A DNA stretch of 64,000 bases from Ornithobacterium rhinotracheale. Its GTDB lineage: Bacteria > Bacteroidota > Bacteroidia > Flavobacteriales > Weeksellaceae. Numbering within the stretch: position 1 is the first letter of the stretch; each line of letters starts with the position of its first letter. The stretch spans positions 429,501 to 493,500 of the forward strand of contig NZ_CP035107.1 in assembly GCF_004088395.1 (NCBI RefSeq), in the 5' to 3' direction. A program made the position numbers and the translations under genes. Below the pieces are notes generated by a model. The model worked only from the letters and a program-made list of their open reading frames with translations. It had not been told where the DNA came from and searched no databases. Shown here piece after piece: positions 44,893-54,310 of the stretch.

Positions 44893-47331
44893 TTATACTT
44901 TTTTCCAAACCAAATCCTCCTCATTCCAATCCACTTCTATACAATCTCCTTCGGAAAATATACCCGACACGATTTTCCTTGCCAAAGGTCTTCTCAAACG
45001 ACTTCTAATGACCCCTTTCAAAGGTCTTGCTCCATAAGTGCTATCATAGCCTAATAAAGTCAATTGTTCCTTTGCTTTATCACTAATATTTAACGAAATC
45101 CCTAAATTCTCAACCAAATCCAACAACTCTTTTTTAAGATGTATCTCAAATATTTTAAGCGCATTTTCTTTAGTAATTGGAGCAAATGGTATGGTTTCCG
45201 TTAATCTTCCTAAAAATTCAGGACGGAAGTAATGACTCATTTTCTGTAACAAATCAGATGATGTTGGGATATTGCCTTGTTCAAAAGATTTTACAATAAA
45301 CTCCGAACCTATATTAGAGGTAAACAAAATAATCGCATTCGAAAAATCACCCTCTTTGCCCAATCGGTCGTGTAATTTACCTTCGTCCATTATTTGAAGA
45401 AACACATCAAAAACTGATGCGTGTGCTTTTTCTATTTCATCAAATAAAACAATGGAATAAGGTTTTTGTCTAATTTTATTAACCAATAATCCTCCTTCTT
45501 CATACCCCACATAGCCTGGAGGTGCTCCATAAAGTAAGGCTGCGGCGTGTTCCTCTTTAAATTCGGACATATCAAATCGAATAATTGCATTTTCATCTTG
45601 AAATAAAAAGGAAGCTAAAGATTTTGCTAATTCTGTTTTCCCCGTTCCTGTAGGTCCCAAGAAAAAGAAAGAACCTATGGGCTGACCTGCTTTACTCAAA
45701 CCTGAGCGATTTTCAAGAACAGCCTCCGTAACAATGGATATGGCGTGGTCTTGACCTACCACTCTTTTTGCTAAAGTAGCCTCCATATTTGATAAGCGTT
45801 CTTTTTCATCTTCTTGGAGCTTTCCCAAAGGAATATTCGTTTTCTGAGAAACCACCAATGCTAAATCCCAATCTGTAATGTGGGTTCGCTTTTCCTTAGC
45901 AACGGATTCGCATTGCTCTAGATGTTTTTCTAATTCTTTAATAGATTCTTCAGTATCTGATAGTTCTGAAAATTCAATACCATCTTTATCTTTTGTAAGG
46001 TATTTTGTCTTTTGCACTAAATCCCTTTTAAGCCACTCTATTTCCTTATGAGCCTTTTCATTATCTTCGGACAAAAGATTTTTAATTGTTTCTATACGCT
46101 TATATAAACTCTGCTTTTCTTTCAGAAAAATCTCGCCAGAACTTTTAGCAACAGACATCGTATGGTCAATTAAGTCTAATGCCGATGCAGGAAGACTTTT
46201 TTCCTTCATATATCTTTTTGAAAGACGAATGGAATCCCATAAAACATTATCTTCAGCTTTTATATTATGATGATTTTCATAAACTTGCATTACTTCTTTC
46301 AAGATCCTAAATTGAGTATCTTCATCTATCTCTTCAATGTTTATAATTTCAAACATTCCCGCTAATGATGCTTCTTTTTCAATCTTCTTAGTATACTCCG
46401 CAATATTCGATGTGGCAATTACTCGTAACCCCTTTGCCAACTCTCCTTTTAATAGATTTGCGACGCCAGAGTCAGAATGGCTACTTAGTAAGGTATGTAA
46501 TTCCTCTATAATCAATACCGATTTAGGTATGACTCTCAACTCTTGGGCGATATTTTTTAATCGGTCTTCAATCTCCCCTTTATAAGACGCCCCAGCTACT
46601 AAAGCACTCATATCTAATTCATAAATAGAAATATCCATCAACCAATCTGGAACTTCTTTAGCTCTTACTCTATCAATAAAACTTTTTATAATTGCTGTTT
46701 TTCCAACCCCCGAATCACCAATTAATAAAATATTGGGTTTGCTAAACCTTGACAGTATTTCAACTATTTGTTGTGTTTCAGCAGCCCTTCCAACTATAGC
46801 ATAATGATGCTTGCTATTTTCTTTTAATTTATCTATGCAGTATTTATCTACGAATTTAGAAGAAGTCTTCTTCTTTGGTGTATAATCGGTATTACTATTG
46901 ATGGTTTGATGAGATTCCTGAAGTAATTCCGAACGACTTACCGGATAACTTTTCATTTGCTCAAAACTAAATGCTACACCAGGAGTACTAATAGAAACAG
47001 CAAGAGAAAAAAGAGTGATTTCATCTTCCCCTAAATGACGAGCTATGTCATTGGCTTCATCAAAGATAATGTCAATAATTTCGCTGGGCTCAGGTTCGAT
47101 GGATTGTGTTTTTTTAGGTTCATCCTCTATACGAACTTCTGCCCATTCTTCCAAGTAAAAAACATCGACACCCAAACTTTCTAATTTCTTTAATAAAGAT
47201 AAATCTCTATTTAATAAGGCTTTCAATAAGTGAGAGCCTGTGAAAAATACATGATTATTTTCTTTAGCTATTTTTTGAGCAATATTTAGAGCTTGCTGTA
47301 CTTCTGTGCTATAGGGTAATGACTTTTTCAT
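44893..47331 (-). CDS. clpV: T6SS AAA+ ATPase ClpV (TssH)
   Basis: 812 aa, Hsp100 type; disassembles contracted sheath for reuse. N-domain repeats (residues 1-140), first AAA with Walker A GDSGVGKT (205-212) and IIEELH in place of the usual IDELH, a short coiled-coil middle domain (about 405-480), then a second AAA with GPTGTGKT (559-566), FDEIEKAH and YDSTYGARPLKGVIRSRL at the C-terminus. Location inside the tss operon distinguishes it from housekeeping ClpB. Confidence 0.92.
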   Translation of the reverse strand: MKKSLPYSTEVQQALNIAQKIAKENNHVFFTGSHLLKALLNRDLSLLKKLESLGVDVFYLEEWAEVRIEDEPKKTQSIEPEPSEIIDIIFDEANDIARHLGEDEITLFSLAVSISTPGVAFSFEQMKSYPVSRSELLQESHQTINSNTDYTPKKKTSSKFVDKYCIDKLKENSKHHYAIVGRAAETQQIVEILSRFSKPNILLIGDSGVGKTAIIKSFIDRVRAKEVPDWLMDISIYELDMSALVAGASYKGEIEDRLKNIAQELRVIPKSVLIIEELHTLLSSHSDSGVANLLKGELAKGLRVIATSNIAEYTKKIEKEASLAGMFEIINIEEIDEDTQFRILKEVMQVYENHHNIKAEDNVLWDSIRLSKRYMKEKSLPASALDLIDHTMSVAKSSGEIFLKEKQSLYKRIETIKNLLSEDNEKAHKEIEWLKRDLVQKTKYLTKDKDGIEFSELSDTEESIKELEKHLEQCESVAKEKRTHITDWDLALVVSQKTNIPLGKLQEDEKERLSNMEATLAKRVVGQDHAISIVTEAVLENRSGLSKAGQPIGSFFFLGPTGTGKTELAKSLASFLFQDENAIIRFDMSEFKEEHAAALLYGAPPGYVGYEEGGLLVNKIRQKPYSIVLFDEIEKAHASVFDVFLQIMDEGKLHDRLGKEGDFSNAIILFTSNIGSEFIVKSFEQGNIPTSSDLLQKMSHYFRPEFLGRLTETIPFAPITKENALKIFEIHLKKELLDLVENLGISLNISDKAKEQLTLLGYDSTYGARPLKGVIRSRLRRPLARKIVSGIFSEGDCIEVDWNEEDLVWKKV

Positions 47332-47348
47332 AACTTATGTATTTAAAG

Positions 47349-48407
47349 CTACCAATAGAAAAATATAAACTTTTCTTTGTAATGAATATTGATATTTTGT
47401 ATACAATGATTCGTATCTTTATCTAATCGAAGCGTTTTTATTTTTATCTTTTTTCCAGCTATAGCCTGACAGAATTGTTCGAACGGAATTATTTTGTTAT
47501 CATTGACAACCACAGGTAACGAATAATTGCCACATAGATACTCTTTAAAATCTTCTTTTGTCTTCTCCTCGCTCGCTACTTTGTTTAACATCAGCTTGAA
47601 TTGCTCGTTTGAGATATCCAGAATCTCCTTTATTGTAGGATTTTTTGTTTCGGCAGTGTTACTTTTAGGGGCTACGGGAATATTGCTTAACATATCTACC
47701 AAAGGGTCTTTTTGTGCTTCTCCCATAGGTAGTGAAAATGATTCGTGGGGCTTTTCAAATTCGTAAGTTTTAATATCTATAGGTTGTTTTGCTATAATTC
47801 TTTTGGGAGCCACATAAATATCCTTTGTAGCAATATGCTCAACATCTCCATTTACCATTAAAGAAATCTTCTTTTTCCCCTCCTTTTTGAATGTATAATA
47901 AACCGTTTGCCCCAATGCATCTGTTGAATATGTTTCACCAAAGCTCCATTCAAATGATATGCCTCCTTCTTTTTCAGCATGAAAACGAACACGCTCTCCT
48001 ACAAATACCACATCAGGCGCATCAATATTGGCTAAATAACCAACAGACTGACTTACAGAACTAATGGATATCGTTTTTTGATGCTGACAACTACCGTTTA
48101 TAGTCAATGTTACGATATATTCACCAGGTTTGGTATATCTGTGGAAAGTATGACGGCGAATGTCTGTGGCTGAACCATCTCCAAAATCCCATTTCCAAGT
48201 TTGGGCTCCAGAGGTGTTATCATAAAACTCAACTACTTGATTCACTGACCAATCTTCTGAGTGGATAAAATAGTTTGCTTTTTCACAGTCTACATGGCGA
48301 TAGTATTGTATTGTTAAAAAGATAATTCCAATGAGTAAAAAACAACCAAATGTCCAATATATTTTGGAATCAAATTTTGGAAAAGAAAGAAATTTAACCT
48401 TTTTCAT
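47349..48407 (-). CDS. T6SS membrane-anchored PKD-domain protein
   Basis: 352 aa. One membrane helix (YWTFGCFLLIGIIFLTIQYY, residues 17-36), then a PKD domain with WKWDFGDGSATDIRR and YTKPGEYIVTLTING, and a second degenerate PKD-like unit (ISFEWSFGETYSTDA ... GKKKISLMVNG). The C-terminus is soluble with conserved CGNYSLPVVVNDNKIIPFEQFCQAI. First gene of the structural operon. It is a candidate for one of the Bacteroidota-specific TssP-R components, but I do not assign which. Confidence 0.7.
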   Translation of the reverse strand: MKKVKFLSFPKFDSKIYWTFGCFLLIGIIFLTIQYYRHVDCEKANYFIHSEDWSVNQVVEFYDNTSGAQTWKWDFGDGSATDIRRHTFHRYTKPGEYIVTLTINGSCQHQKTISISSVSQSVGYLANIDAPDVVFVGERVRFHAEKEGGISFEWSFGETYSTDALGQTVYYTFKKEGKKKISLMVNGDVEHIATKDIYVAPKRIIAKQPIDIKTYEFEKPHESFSLPMGEAQKDPLVDMLSNIPVAPKSNTAETKNPTIKEILDISNEQFKLMLNKVASEEKTKEDFKEYLCGNYSLPVVVNDNKIIPFEQFCQAIAGKKIKIKTLRLDKDTNHCIQNINIHYKEKFIFFYW

Positions 48408-48459
48408 ACCATCATTTTATTTGAAAAAAGCACCCTGATTAATTAAGTTATTCAGAAAC

Positions 48460-48491
48460 GCAAGTTAAAGAAAAGCAATGAAGTATGCAAG
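48460..48491 (-). promoter_or_regulatory. promoter of the T6SS structural operon
   Basis: Minus-strand CTTG, 20 nt, TAACTTGC, close to the consensus TTTG-N19/20-TAnnTTTG. It lies about 53 bp upstream of the PKD gene, from which eleven tightly spaced genes run to tssF. Other parts of 48408-48623 show no gene. Confidence 0.55.
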
Positions 48492-48623
48492 TTTTTTTTA
48501 TTTTTTTACAATCAAGAGGTCTGTTATAGACAATCCGTCTAAAACATTTTATAATTGATTTTTTTTATTTTCTTTCTATTCAAATGTTGATATATTTAAT
48601 CTTTTTAAGCATTATATAAGTTT

Positions 48624-48655
48624 AAAGAGGATATCCCTCTTCAGATGTCCTCTTT
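48624..48655. terminator. terminator after traG
   Basis: Arms AAAGAGGA (48624-48631) / TCCTCTTT (48648-48655) with a 16-nt loop and a short T tail, 40 bp beyond the traG stop. It insulates the conjugation genes from the T6SS promoter. Confidence 0.65.
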
Positions 48656-48695
48656 TGGTTTATGCTTTCTTATATTGAAGTAACATATAAGTGTA

Positions 48696-50696
48696 TTATT
48701 CATCCTCTTTCTCAATCAAATGCTGTAAGTCTGGGTCATTAGCAATTCGTTCCATTTCACTTTCTACAAGGTTTACAATATCGGTTTTGATTTGCTTGTA
48801 GTTTGCCTCTACCTGCTGTTTCATTTCTTCATCACTTAGGGATAAAATATCAGGTATTTTTTTATAAGCTTTGGTTTCTTTAGCGACCTTTTCGTTGTCT
48901 ACTACAATTTGAGCATGGAATATCTTTTGGTCGATACGCTGGTCAAAGTTATCCGATACCGAACCGACAAACATCCCTTGCGTAAGGTTGGATATTTTAC
49001 TCGGTGGTATCAAACTATCCATTTGCGTGCTAATCGAAGTCGATTTATCACTTCGATTGATGGTCATACTCTGGCGTTTTTGTAATACCTTTCCGAAACG
49101 CTCGGACAAGGTTTTCGCTGTTTCACCCACAACTTGTCCGCTAAAAATATTACCTACCGTATTTTGGATTACCTTACTCTCTTTATCCCCATAATCCCTT
49201 GTTAGTTGTGAAAAATCTTGAAAACCTAAACAAACGGCTACTTTGTTACTCCTTGCGGTGGCAATTAGGTTATCTAGTCCACGAAAATAAATCGTAGGCA
49301 GCTCATCAATGATTACAGACGATTTTAACTGCCCTTTTTTATTGATAAGTTTTACAATCCTGGAATTGTATAAACCTAAGGCTGCCGAATAGATATTTTG
49401 TCTATCGGGATTATTACCAACACAAAGAATTTTAGGCTCTTTTGGGTTGTTAATGTCTAATGAAAAATCATCACCTGTCATTACCCAGTATAATTGCGGT
49501 GAAATCATTCTTGATAAAGGGATTTTTGCACTCGCTATCTGTCCTTGTAACTGGTCTTGGGCTCCGCCTTGCCAAGCGTCCATAAAAGGTGATAAATAGT
49601 TTTCCAATTCGGTATAGGAAGTTAAAATCGTAAAGATGTCTGCATAGGGTTTGTTTAATAGTTCAATGGCGTGTGGAAAGGTGCAATACTTGCCATTTTC
49701 ATAGATTTTCAAAAACCAAATAATAGCCGCTAATAAAATAATAGGCGATTCCACAAAGAAATCCCCCTGTTTCTGTATCCAAGTTCGGTTAAGGTTGAGC
49801 ATAATCGTATAAGCACTCTCGTACGCATCGGATATATCTGTCATAAATTGGGGATTGATGGGATTACAGCGGTGGCTCTTACGAGGGTCATCGAAGTTTA
49901 TCACATAGAATTGCGGTTTAACTTCGTATTTATCTAAATGTTTTAATAAATGGTTATAAGCAATCGTAGAAAGGTCATCAAATTTAAAATCGTAGATATA
50001 CATTGAAAAACCTTTTTCAATTTGTTGCTTGATATAATTGTTTACAATGGCATACGATTTACCCGAACCAGGTGTTCCCAAAACAATAGTTGCACGAAAA
50101 GGGTTGATTACATTGATCCAGCCCTCGTTCCATTGTTGGTTGTAATAAAATTTTGTGGGTAGATTTACCGAAAACTCATTTTCCATGAGTTGTGTTTCTT
50201 GCATAAAGGATTCGTTCTCGATATTGAAAACATCTTCCATAAGGTTGCTTTTCAATAATCGGCTCATCCAAGCTCCAGCCATAAGTAGGGCTATAAATCC
50301 AGCGGAAGTAGTCAATATATAGAGTATGGCTCGAACGCTAAAAGACAGAGGCAAATTCAAAATCCAAAAATTACCAAAGAATAGCAATATACCACACGCC
50401 AAAGCAATATGAATTTGTCGCCAAGTGATTTTTTCATTTTTTACGCCTTTTGTCCCCAAACAACTCAATGCCAATAATACAACTGCAAAGATTTTCGTGT
50501 ACAATTGGTGATTGAATAGTCCGGGGTGGCGTTGGAAATTCTGTAATACCTTATTGACAATACTTAATGTCCAGCCTTGCCGTTCAAAAAAGCCATAACA
50601 ATACCAATAGAGGTGCATTAGCACCACAATAACACTTACGGCACGCATCATCTGCATTATTTTTGCCAAGCCTCTTAAATCGTCTTCGTTTTGCAT
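48696..50696 (-). CDS. type IV coupling protein (TraG/VirD4 family, MobC-type)
   Basis: 666 aa ATPase that brings the relaxosome to the mating channel. The N-terminus has the YWFCY-like signature (LMHLYWYCYGFFERQGW) and four membrane helices up to residue about 150. Walker A GTPGSGKS is at 207-214; SSVIIDELPTIYF is Walker B. The C-terminal LTQGMFVGSVSDNFDQRIDQKIFHA segment is typical. Same strand as MobB and MobA upstream, 43 bp away. Confidence 0.9.
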   Translation of the reverse strand: MQNEDDLRGLAKIMQMMRAVSVIVVLMHLYWYCYGFFERQGWTLSIVNKVLQNFQRHPGLFNHQLYTKIFAVVLLALSCLGTKGVKNEKITWRQIHIALACGILLFFGNFWILNLPLSFSVRAILYILTTSAGFIALLMAGAWMSRLLKSNLMEDVFNIENESFMQETQLMENEFSVNLPTKFYYNQQWNEGWINVINPFRATIVLGTPGSGKSYAIVNNYIKQQIEKGFSMYIYDFKFDDLSTIAYNHLLKHLDKYEVKPQFYVINFDDPRKSHRCNPINPQFMTDISDAYESAYTIMLNLNRTWIQKQGDFFVESPIILLAAIIWFLKIYENGKYCTFPHAIELLNKPYADIFTILTSYTELENYLSPFMDAWQGGAQDQLQGQIASAKIPLSRMISPQLYWVMTGDDFSLDINNPKEPKILCVGNNPDRQNIYSAALGLYNSRIVKLINKKGQLKSSVIIDELPTIYFRGLDNLIATARSNKVAVCLGFQDFSQLTRDYGDKESKVIQNTVGNIFSGQVVGETAKTLSERFGKVLQKRQSMTINRSDKSTSISTQMDSLIPPSKISNLTQGMFVGSVSDNFDQRIDQKIFHAQIVVDNEKVAKETKAYKKIPDILSLSDEEMKQQVEANYKQIKTDIVNLVESEMERIANDPDLQHLIEKEDE

Positions 50697-50739
50697 TTTT
50701 ATATAGATTTTAAAGATTAAAAAATGATTGATTGAAAAA

Positions 50740-52023
50740 TTATTTTTTTCGTTTTTTAACTTTCTTTTTCTTACGCCTCATTCGATGGATAAAGGCTTCT
50801 TCTTCGTAATCAACTCCCTGATTTTCGGGTAAAAGACTGAATAAAGTCTTAATCGTTAGGTAATCGTATTCATACTCGTAATAGGTGGTTTCTTGGAAAT
50901 TGTTATCATTTGAGTTTTTCAATTCTTCAGGATAACTAAATTGACTTTGTTCTGTGGTCTGTTCTGTAATTTGTTGGTCATTCTGTCCAGCAAAATATTG
51001 ATGAAAAAAGTTTGCTGAAAAGTCTTTACCCAATCGTGAACCATTCCAGACGCAACGGGTATTGTGGTTGATAAAGGTTACACCATATAATCTACCTTGG
51101 TCGTTCTCACGGAAAACAACCGATATTTTATGTGGTACCAAAGCCTTTCTAAATTCTGCCTTGCTTTGGGTTGTTTTTAAAGCGTTTTTAATATGCTGTT
51201 TAAGCGTTGATTTATCCTGTTTCTTTAAGTGAGGCTTGTGCTTTTCCATTTGCTTTTCTAATGATGGAAGTCCCGCCTTTTTACCAAACAAAGAAGACTT
51301 AAAGGGATTACTCGCTTTTTCGCCGTTTTCGTCTAAAGCAAAATACACCAATCCTCTCCGATGTTCTCTGTGTAATTCGCCCTCCACTTTTTCTGTACCA
51401 ATATTCAACAGCTTGAGCAAGGCGGTGTATTCTCCCAAACTTTGAAACTGATAATATTGATGTATATAACGAACAATAGAAGCCAACTGACTTTTGATAT
51501 CTGCCTTGCGATAATCCACAGGTTGAAATAAGACTTTGTCTTCTCCCTCCTTTTTATCTAAGGCGGATTGCAACCCAAACTTTTCTTCTAATGCACGACA
51601 CACTCGCATTGATTTTCGTTTCTCAAAAGCATCATTGATTTTTTTGCCTTGTTCATCTACGCAAACAGAAACAATATGAATATGCGTTCGCTCAATATCC
51701 GAATGTTTAAATACCACAAAAGGTTGATTTCCATATCCCATTTCCTGCATATACTCGGCAGCGATTTCTTTGAAATCATTGTCTGAAACTTCATCTTTGG
51801 GGTCGGGATTGATAGAAATATGCAGGATTGGTTTTTCGGTTCTTTGGTTGGCTATCAAATAAGGTTCAAACGAACGAGCCAAAACAGAAGTGTCCCATTG
51901 GCCATCCAAAGGATGTATCATATGATGCGTGTGTAAGATGTTACCATTATCATCTTCTACCTTTTCATAATTGTATAAAAGCACTCCTAAAAGATTACTC
52001 CCTCGTCCAATTTTTGCCACCAT
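50740..52023 (-). CDS. mobB: relaxase MobB (MOBP-like mobilisation nuclease)
   Basis: 427 aa. N-terminal nuclease: MVAKIGRGSNLLGVLLYNYEKV, ILHISINPDPKDEVSDNDF, FVVFKHSDIERTHIHIVSVCVDEQGKKI. The HxH pair at His114 and His116 fits the three-histidine metal site of relaxases, with a tyrosine expected near the N-terminus (Tyr19). It nicks at oriT. The basic C-terminal tail (RRKKKKVKKRKK) suits DNA binding. Five bp downstream of mobA. Confidence 0.88.
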   Translation of the reverse strand: MVAKIGRGSNLLGVLLYNYEKVEDDNGNILHTHHMIHPLDGQWDTSVLARSFEPYLIANQRTEKPILHISINPDPKDEVSDNDFKEIAAEYMQEMGYGNQPFVVFKHSDIERTHIHIVSVCVDEQGKKINDAFEKRKSMRVCRALEEKFGLQSALDKKEGEDKVLFQPVDYRKADIKSQLASIVRYIHQYYQFQSLGEYTALLKLLNIGTEKVEGELHREHRRGLVYFALDENGEKASNPFKSSLFGKKAGLPSLEKQMEKHKPHLKKQDKSTLKQHIKNALKTTQSKAEFRKALVPHKISVVFRENDQGRLYGVTFINHNTRCVWNGSRLGKDFSANFFHQYFAGQNDQQITEQTTEQSQFSYPEELKNSNDNNFQETTYYEYEYDYLTIKTLFSLLPENQGVDYEEEAFIHRMRRKKKKVKKRKK

Positions 52024-52028
52024 ATCAC

Positions 52029-52457
52029 TCAGTTTTTTAAGTGTTTTTGTTCAAAGTTTTGTGTAATCTGTTTGATTTCTTCACTTAAAGCCACTAACTT
52101 TTTGGTCTGTTCTTCGAGTTTAAAAAGGTATGCCCCTGCCTTTTTTTCCGAAAAATGACGGTAAAGTATTTTGACTATTTGATTATAATTGACGGCTATT
52201 TTTCTAAATTGAGCGTTTAATTCGGTGAGTTTGGTATAAAAATCAATCGCTGTTTTATCAATTTTTACCGTTTTAATTTCTTTATTGAATAAAACTGAAG
52301 TGATAAAATGTGATTTTACCTTCAAGCCTGATTGCTCAAATAAGGCTAAAAATTTTGCATTTTCTTCCTCATTCAATCGAAATACATAGCGATGCTTACG
52401 AGGATTTAATTTCTCTGGGCGACCGCCTTGTGGTAGTTGCTTATTATCTTTTTCCAT
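52029..52457 (-). CDS. mobA: mobilisation accessory protein MobA
   Basis: 142 aa from the ATG at 52457 (MEKDNKQLPQGGRPEKLNPR); longer in-frame starts would read through the structured region upstream. A ribbon-helix-helix-like part (RKHRYVFRLNEEENAKFLALFEQSGLKVKSHFITSVLF) is followed by an all-helical tail with FRKIAVNYNQIVKILYRHF, the signature of Bacteroidota MobA/MobC-like relaxosome proteins. It binds oriT beside MobB. Confidence 0.85.
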   Translation of the reverse strand: MEKDNKQLPQGGRPEKLNPRKHRYVFRLNEEENAKFLALFEQSGLKVKSHFITSVLFNKEIKTVKIDKTAIDFYTKLTELNAQFRKIAVNYNQIVKILYRHFSEKKAGAYLFKLEEQTKKLVALSEEIKQITQNFEQKHLKN

Positions 52458-52520
52458 TTTATATCTGGTTTTAGTATCAAAAAAATCCGACTTCGGAGGA
52501 ATTTTAGCCTCCTGCAAGGA

Positions 52521-52697
52521 CAAGTTGGTTTTGAGTGCCGTAAAAGGTTTTCGGTGCCTCAAAACACAACTTGCTCTGTTCGGGTGAACAGAAAACACTC
52601 ACTACCGTTCGTGTGGTGAATAGCCTTTATTTTTTTGCAAAAAGACGCTTGTCTTTTTTGAGACCAATCGTTGTTCTGTCCCGATGGCAAAACAACG
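52521..52697. other. hairpin-rich region upstream of mobA, candidate oriT
   Basis: Four structures lie in a row. A 15/16-nt imperfect stem, CAAGTTGGTTTTGAG (52521-52535) / CTCAAAACACAACTTG (52558-52573), has a single bulge. Then CTGTTC-GGGT-GAACAG (52576-52591), AAAAAGAC-GCTT-GTCTTTTT (52639-52658), and CGTTGTT / AACAACG (52669-52675 / 52691-52697). After that AACAAYG repeats three times up to about 52715. Their place directly upstream of mobA-mobB, between divergent transfer genes, is where oriT is expected. The nick site is not identified. In 52716-52804 I see nothing else. Confidence 0.55.
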
Positions 52698-52804
52698 GAT
52701 AAACAATGGGCTAACAATGATTTTTTAAGTGCCATAAAGAGCCACAAAATGCCAATAAATACCGCCTATTTCAGCCATATTCCTATTTGATGTTCCTTTG
52801 TGCG

Positions 52805-53080
52805 TACAAAAGTATGTGCATACCTACATAGCTACCTACTTACGCAGGTAAGTATATGCGTAAATAAGTACATAAGTGAGTATGTCTATCTATAAATCGG
52901 TATGTATTCAACTATGTAGATATGAATGTATAGATGTAGGTAAATGTATAAGTACTTATGTATTCAATTACATAAGTACGAATGTACTTAAATACAGATG
53001 TATATGAATAAGTAAATATATATATGTATAGATAGATATGTCTGCATATAAGTATATAGATAAGTAAGTACATAAATTAA
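52805..53080. repeat. (TANN)n tract with strict 4-bp periodicity upstream of parA
   Basis: From 52813 to 53076 the sequence divides into 66 tetranucleotides, most of the form TANN (for example TACC TACA TAGC TACC TACT TACG). Exceptions usually change one base, giving TGNN, TCNN, CANN, GANN or AANN, and the phase is never lost. The last two bases vary freely, so this is not a simple microsatellite, and a 4-bp period excludes coding. It ends about 14 bp before the ParA/TraA start. A binding array, partition site or oriT part is possible. Confidence 0.9.
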
Positions 53081-53093
53081 ATATCCATTAAAA

Positions 53094-53861
53094 ATGAGTA
53101 TGAAAAAAGAACCCAAATTTGTCAGCTTTGCCACCCAAAAAGGCGGTGTAGGAAAAACTAGTTTTACGATTTTAGTCGCCAGTTTGCTTCATTACCGAAT
53201 GGGCTATAATGTAGTAGTATTCGATTGTGATTACCCACAGCATAGTATCAGTAATCTACGGGAACAGGATTTGAAAATCGTGATGCAGAATAAACATTTC
53301 AAGCAGAAAGCTCACGAGCAATTCAGCTCCATTAACAAAAAAGCCTATCCGATTATCTCTTGCCAATCCAATGAGGCGATTCAAAAGGCAGATGAGTTTA
53401 TCAATGAAACGCCTTATGATATTGATGTAGTGCTATTTGATATGCCAGGAACGGTTAATACCGCAGGGATTTTGACCGTTCTATCCCATATCAACCATAT
53501 TTTCGCACCTATCACTGCCGATAGGGTAGTCATTGAAAGTACCCTCAGTTTTACAGAGGTGCTTTCCAACATCATTGCTAAAAATATGGATAGCGAAATA
53601 AAATCGGTTCATTTATTTTGGAACCAAGTCGATGGACGAGAAAAATCGCCATTGTATAAAATCTACGAAAATGTTATTGCAGAATTGAATTTGTCTATGA
53701 TGCAGAGTTTTATCTCGGACAGCAAACGCTTCCGAAAAGACGGAAGTGGTAATCAGAAGTATGTTTTTCGTTCCACTTTGATGCCCGCAGACGAACGACT
53801 CATGAGTGGTTGTCATTTGGATGATTTTATTAAGGAATTTGTAAAAATAATAGAAGTATGA
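53094..53861 (+). CDS. traA: ParA-family ATPase of the transfer region (TraA)
   Basis: 255 aa. Deviant Walker A KGGVGKTS at residues 16-23, VVVFDCDYPQHSISNLRE (switch I region) and DVVLFDMPGTVNTAGILTVLSH (Walker B). First gene of the + strand tra operon of Bacteroidota conjugative elements, often called TraA. It may position or stabilise the excised element. The (TANN)n tract lies directly upstream, and the next gene overlaps by 4 bp. Confidence 0.88.
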   Translation: MSMKKEPKFVSFATQKGGVGKTSFTILVASLLHYRMGYNVVVFDCDYPQHSISNLREQDLKIVMQNKHFKQKAHEQFSSINKKAYPIISCQSNEAIQKADEFINETPYDIDVVLFDMPGTVNTAGILTVLSHINHIFAPITADRVVIESTLSFTEVLSNIIAKNMDSEIKSVHLFWNQVDGREKSPLYKIYENVIAELNLSMMQSFISDSKRFRKDGSGNQKYVFRSTLMPADERLMSGCHLDDFIKEFVKIIEV

Positions 53862-54307
53862 GCAAGAAAAGAAATCCTATCAACGAAAGCGAGTTAATGG
53901 AACTAATGGCAGGAAAAAAAGATGAACCATCAGTTGTTAAAAATCCTGTTAGGACTTCAAAGCCAATTAAAGATGAGAGTGTTTCAGATAACGAAATTCA
54001 GGATAAAGAACCTGCAAATATGCTCGAACCTGAACAAAAGGCAACAACATCAACAAGGCTTAAGAAAACAGATGTAGAAACCTATGAAAGTTTGTTTTTT
54101 AGTTCTGGAGAAACTTCAGCACGAAATGGAAAATCGGTATATATCCGCCCCGAGTTTCATCGCAGGATTGTTCAAATAGTACAGGTAATCGGAGAGGACA
54201 AAATATCCATTTACAATTATCTCGATAATCTGTTAGAAGACCATTTTAATCGTTATGAAAAGGAAATTAAAAAAGCATTTAAAGACAAGTATAAACCAAT
54301 ATTTTAA
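53858..54307 (+). CDS. traB: DUF3408 conjugation protein (TraB)
   Basis: 149 aa. A variable charged N-terminal part is followed by the DUF3408 core, YESLFFSSGETSARNGKSVYIRPEFHRRIVQIVQVIGEDKISIYNYLDNLLEDHF. The C-terminal helix pattern resembles ribbon-helix-helix proteins, so it may be the DNA-binding partner of TraA, comparable to ParB-like partners. Overlaps traA by ATGA. Confidence 0.8.
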   Translation: MSKKRNPINESELMELMAGKKDEPSVVKNPVRTSKPIKDESVSDNEIQDKEPANMLEPEQKATTSTRLKKTDVETYESLFFSSGETSARNGKSVYIRPEFHRRIVQIVQVIGEDKISIYNYLDNLLEDHFNRYEKEIKKAFKDKYKPIF

Positions 54308-54310
54308 GTT

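Noticed and set aside
44893-47331. Housekeeping ClpB chaperone
   Set aside because: Similar architecture, but it is embedded in the tss operon, has a short middle domain and a divergent N-domain, so ClpV is preferred.
52559-52747. 62-codon frame upstream of mobA
   Set aside because: Covers the hairpin-rich, probably non-coding oriT region; no ribosome site or recognisable protein.
52805-53080. CRISPR array or simple microsatellite reading of the periodic tract
   Set aside because: Units are 4 bp without spacers, and half of each unit varies, so neither description fits.
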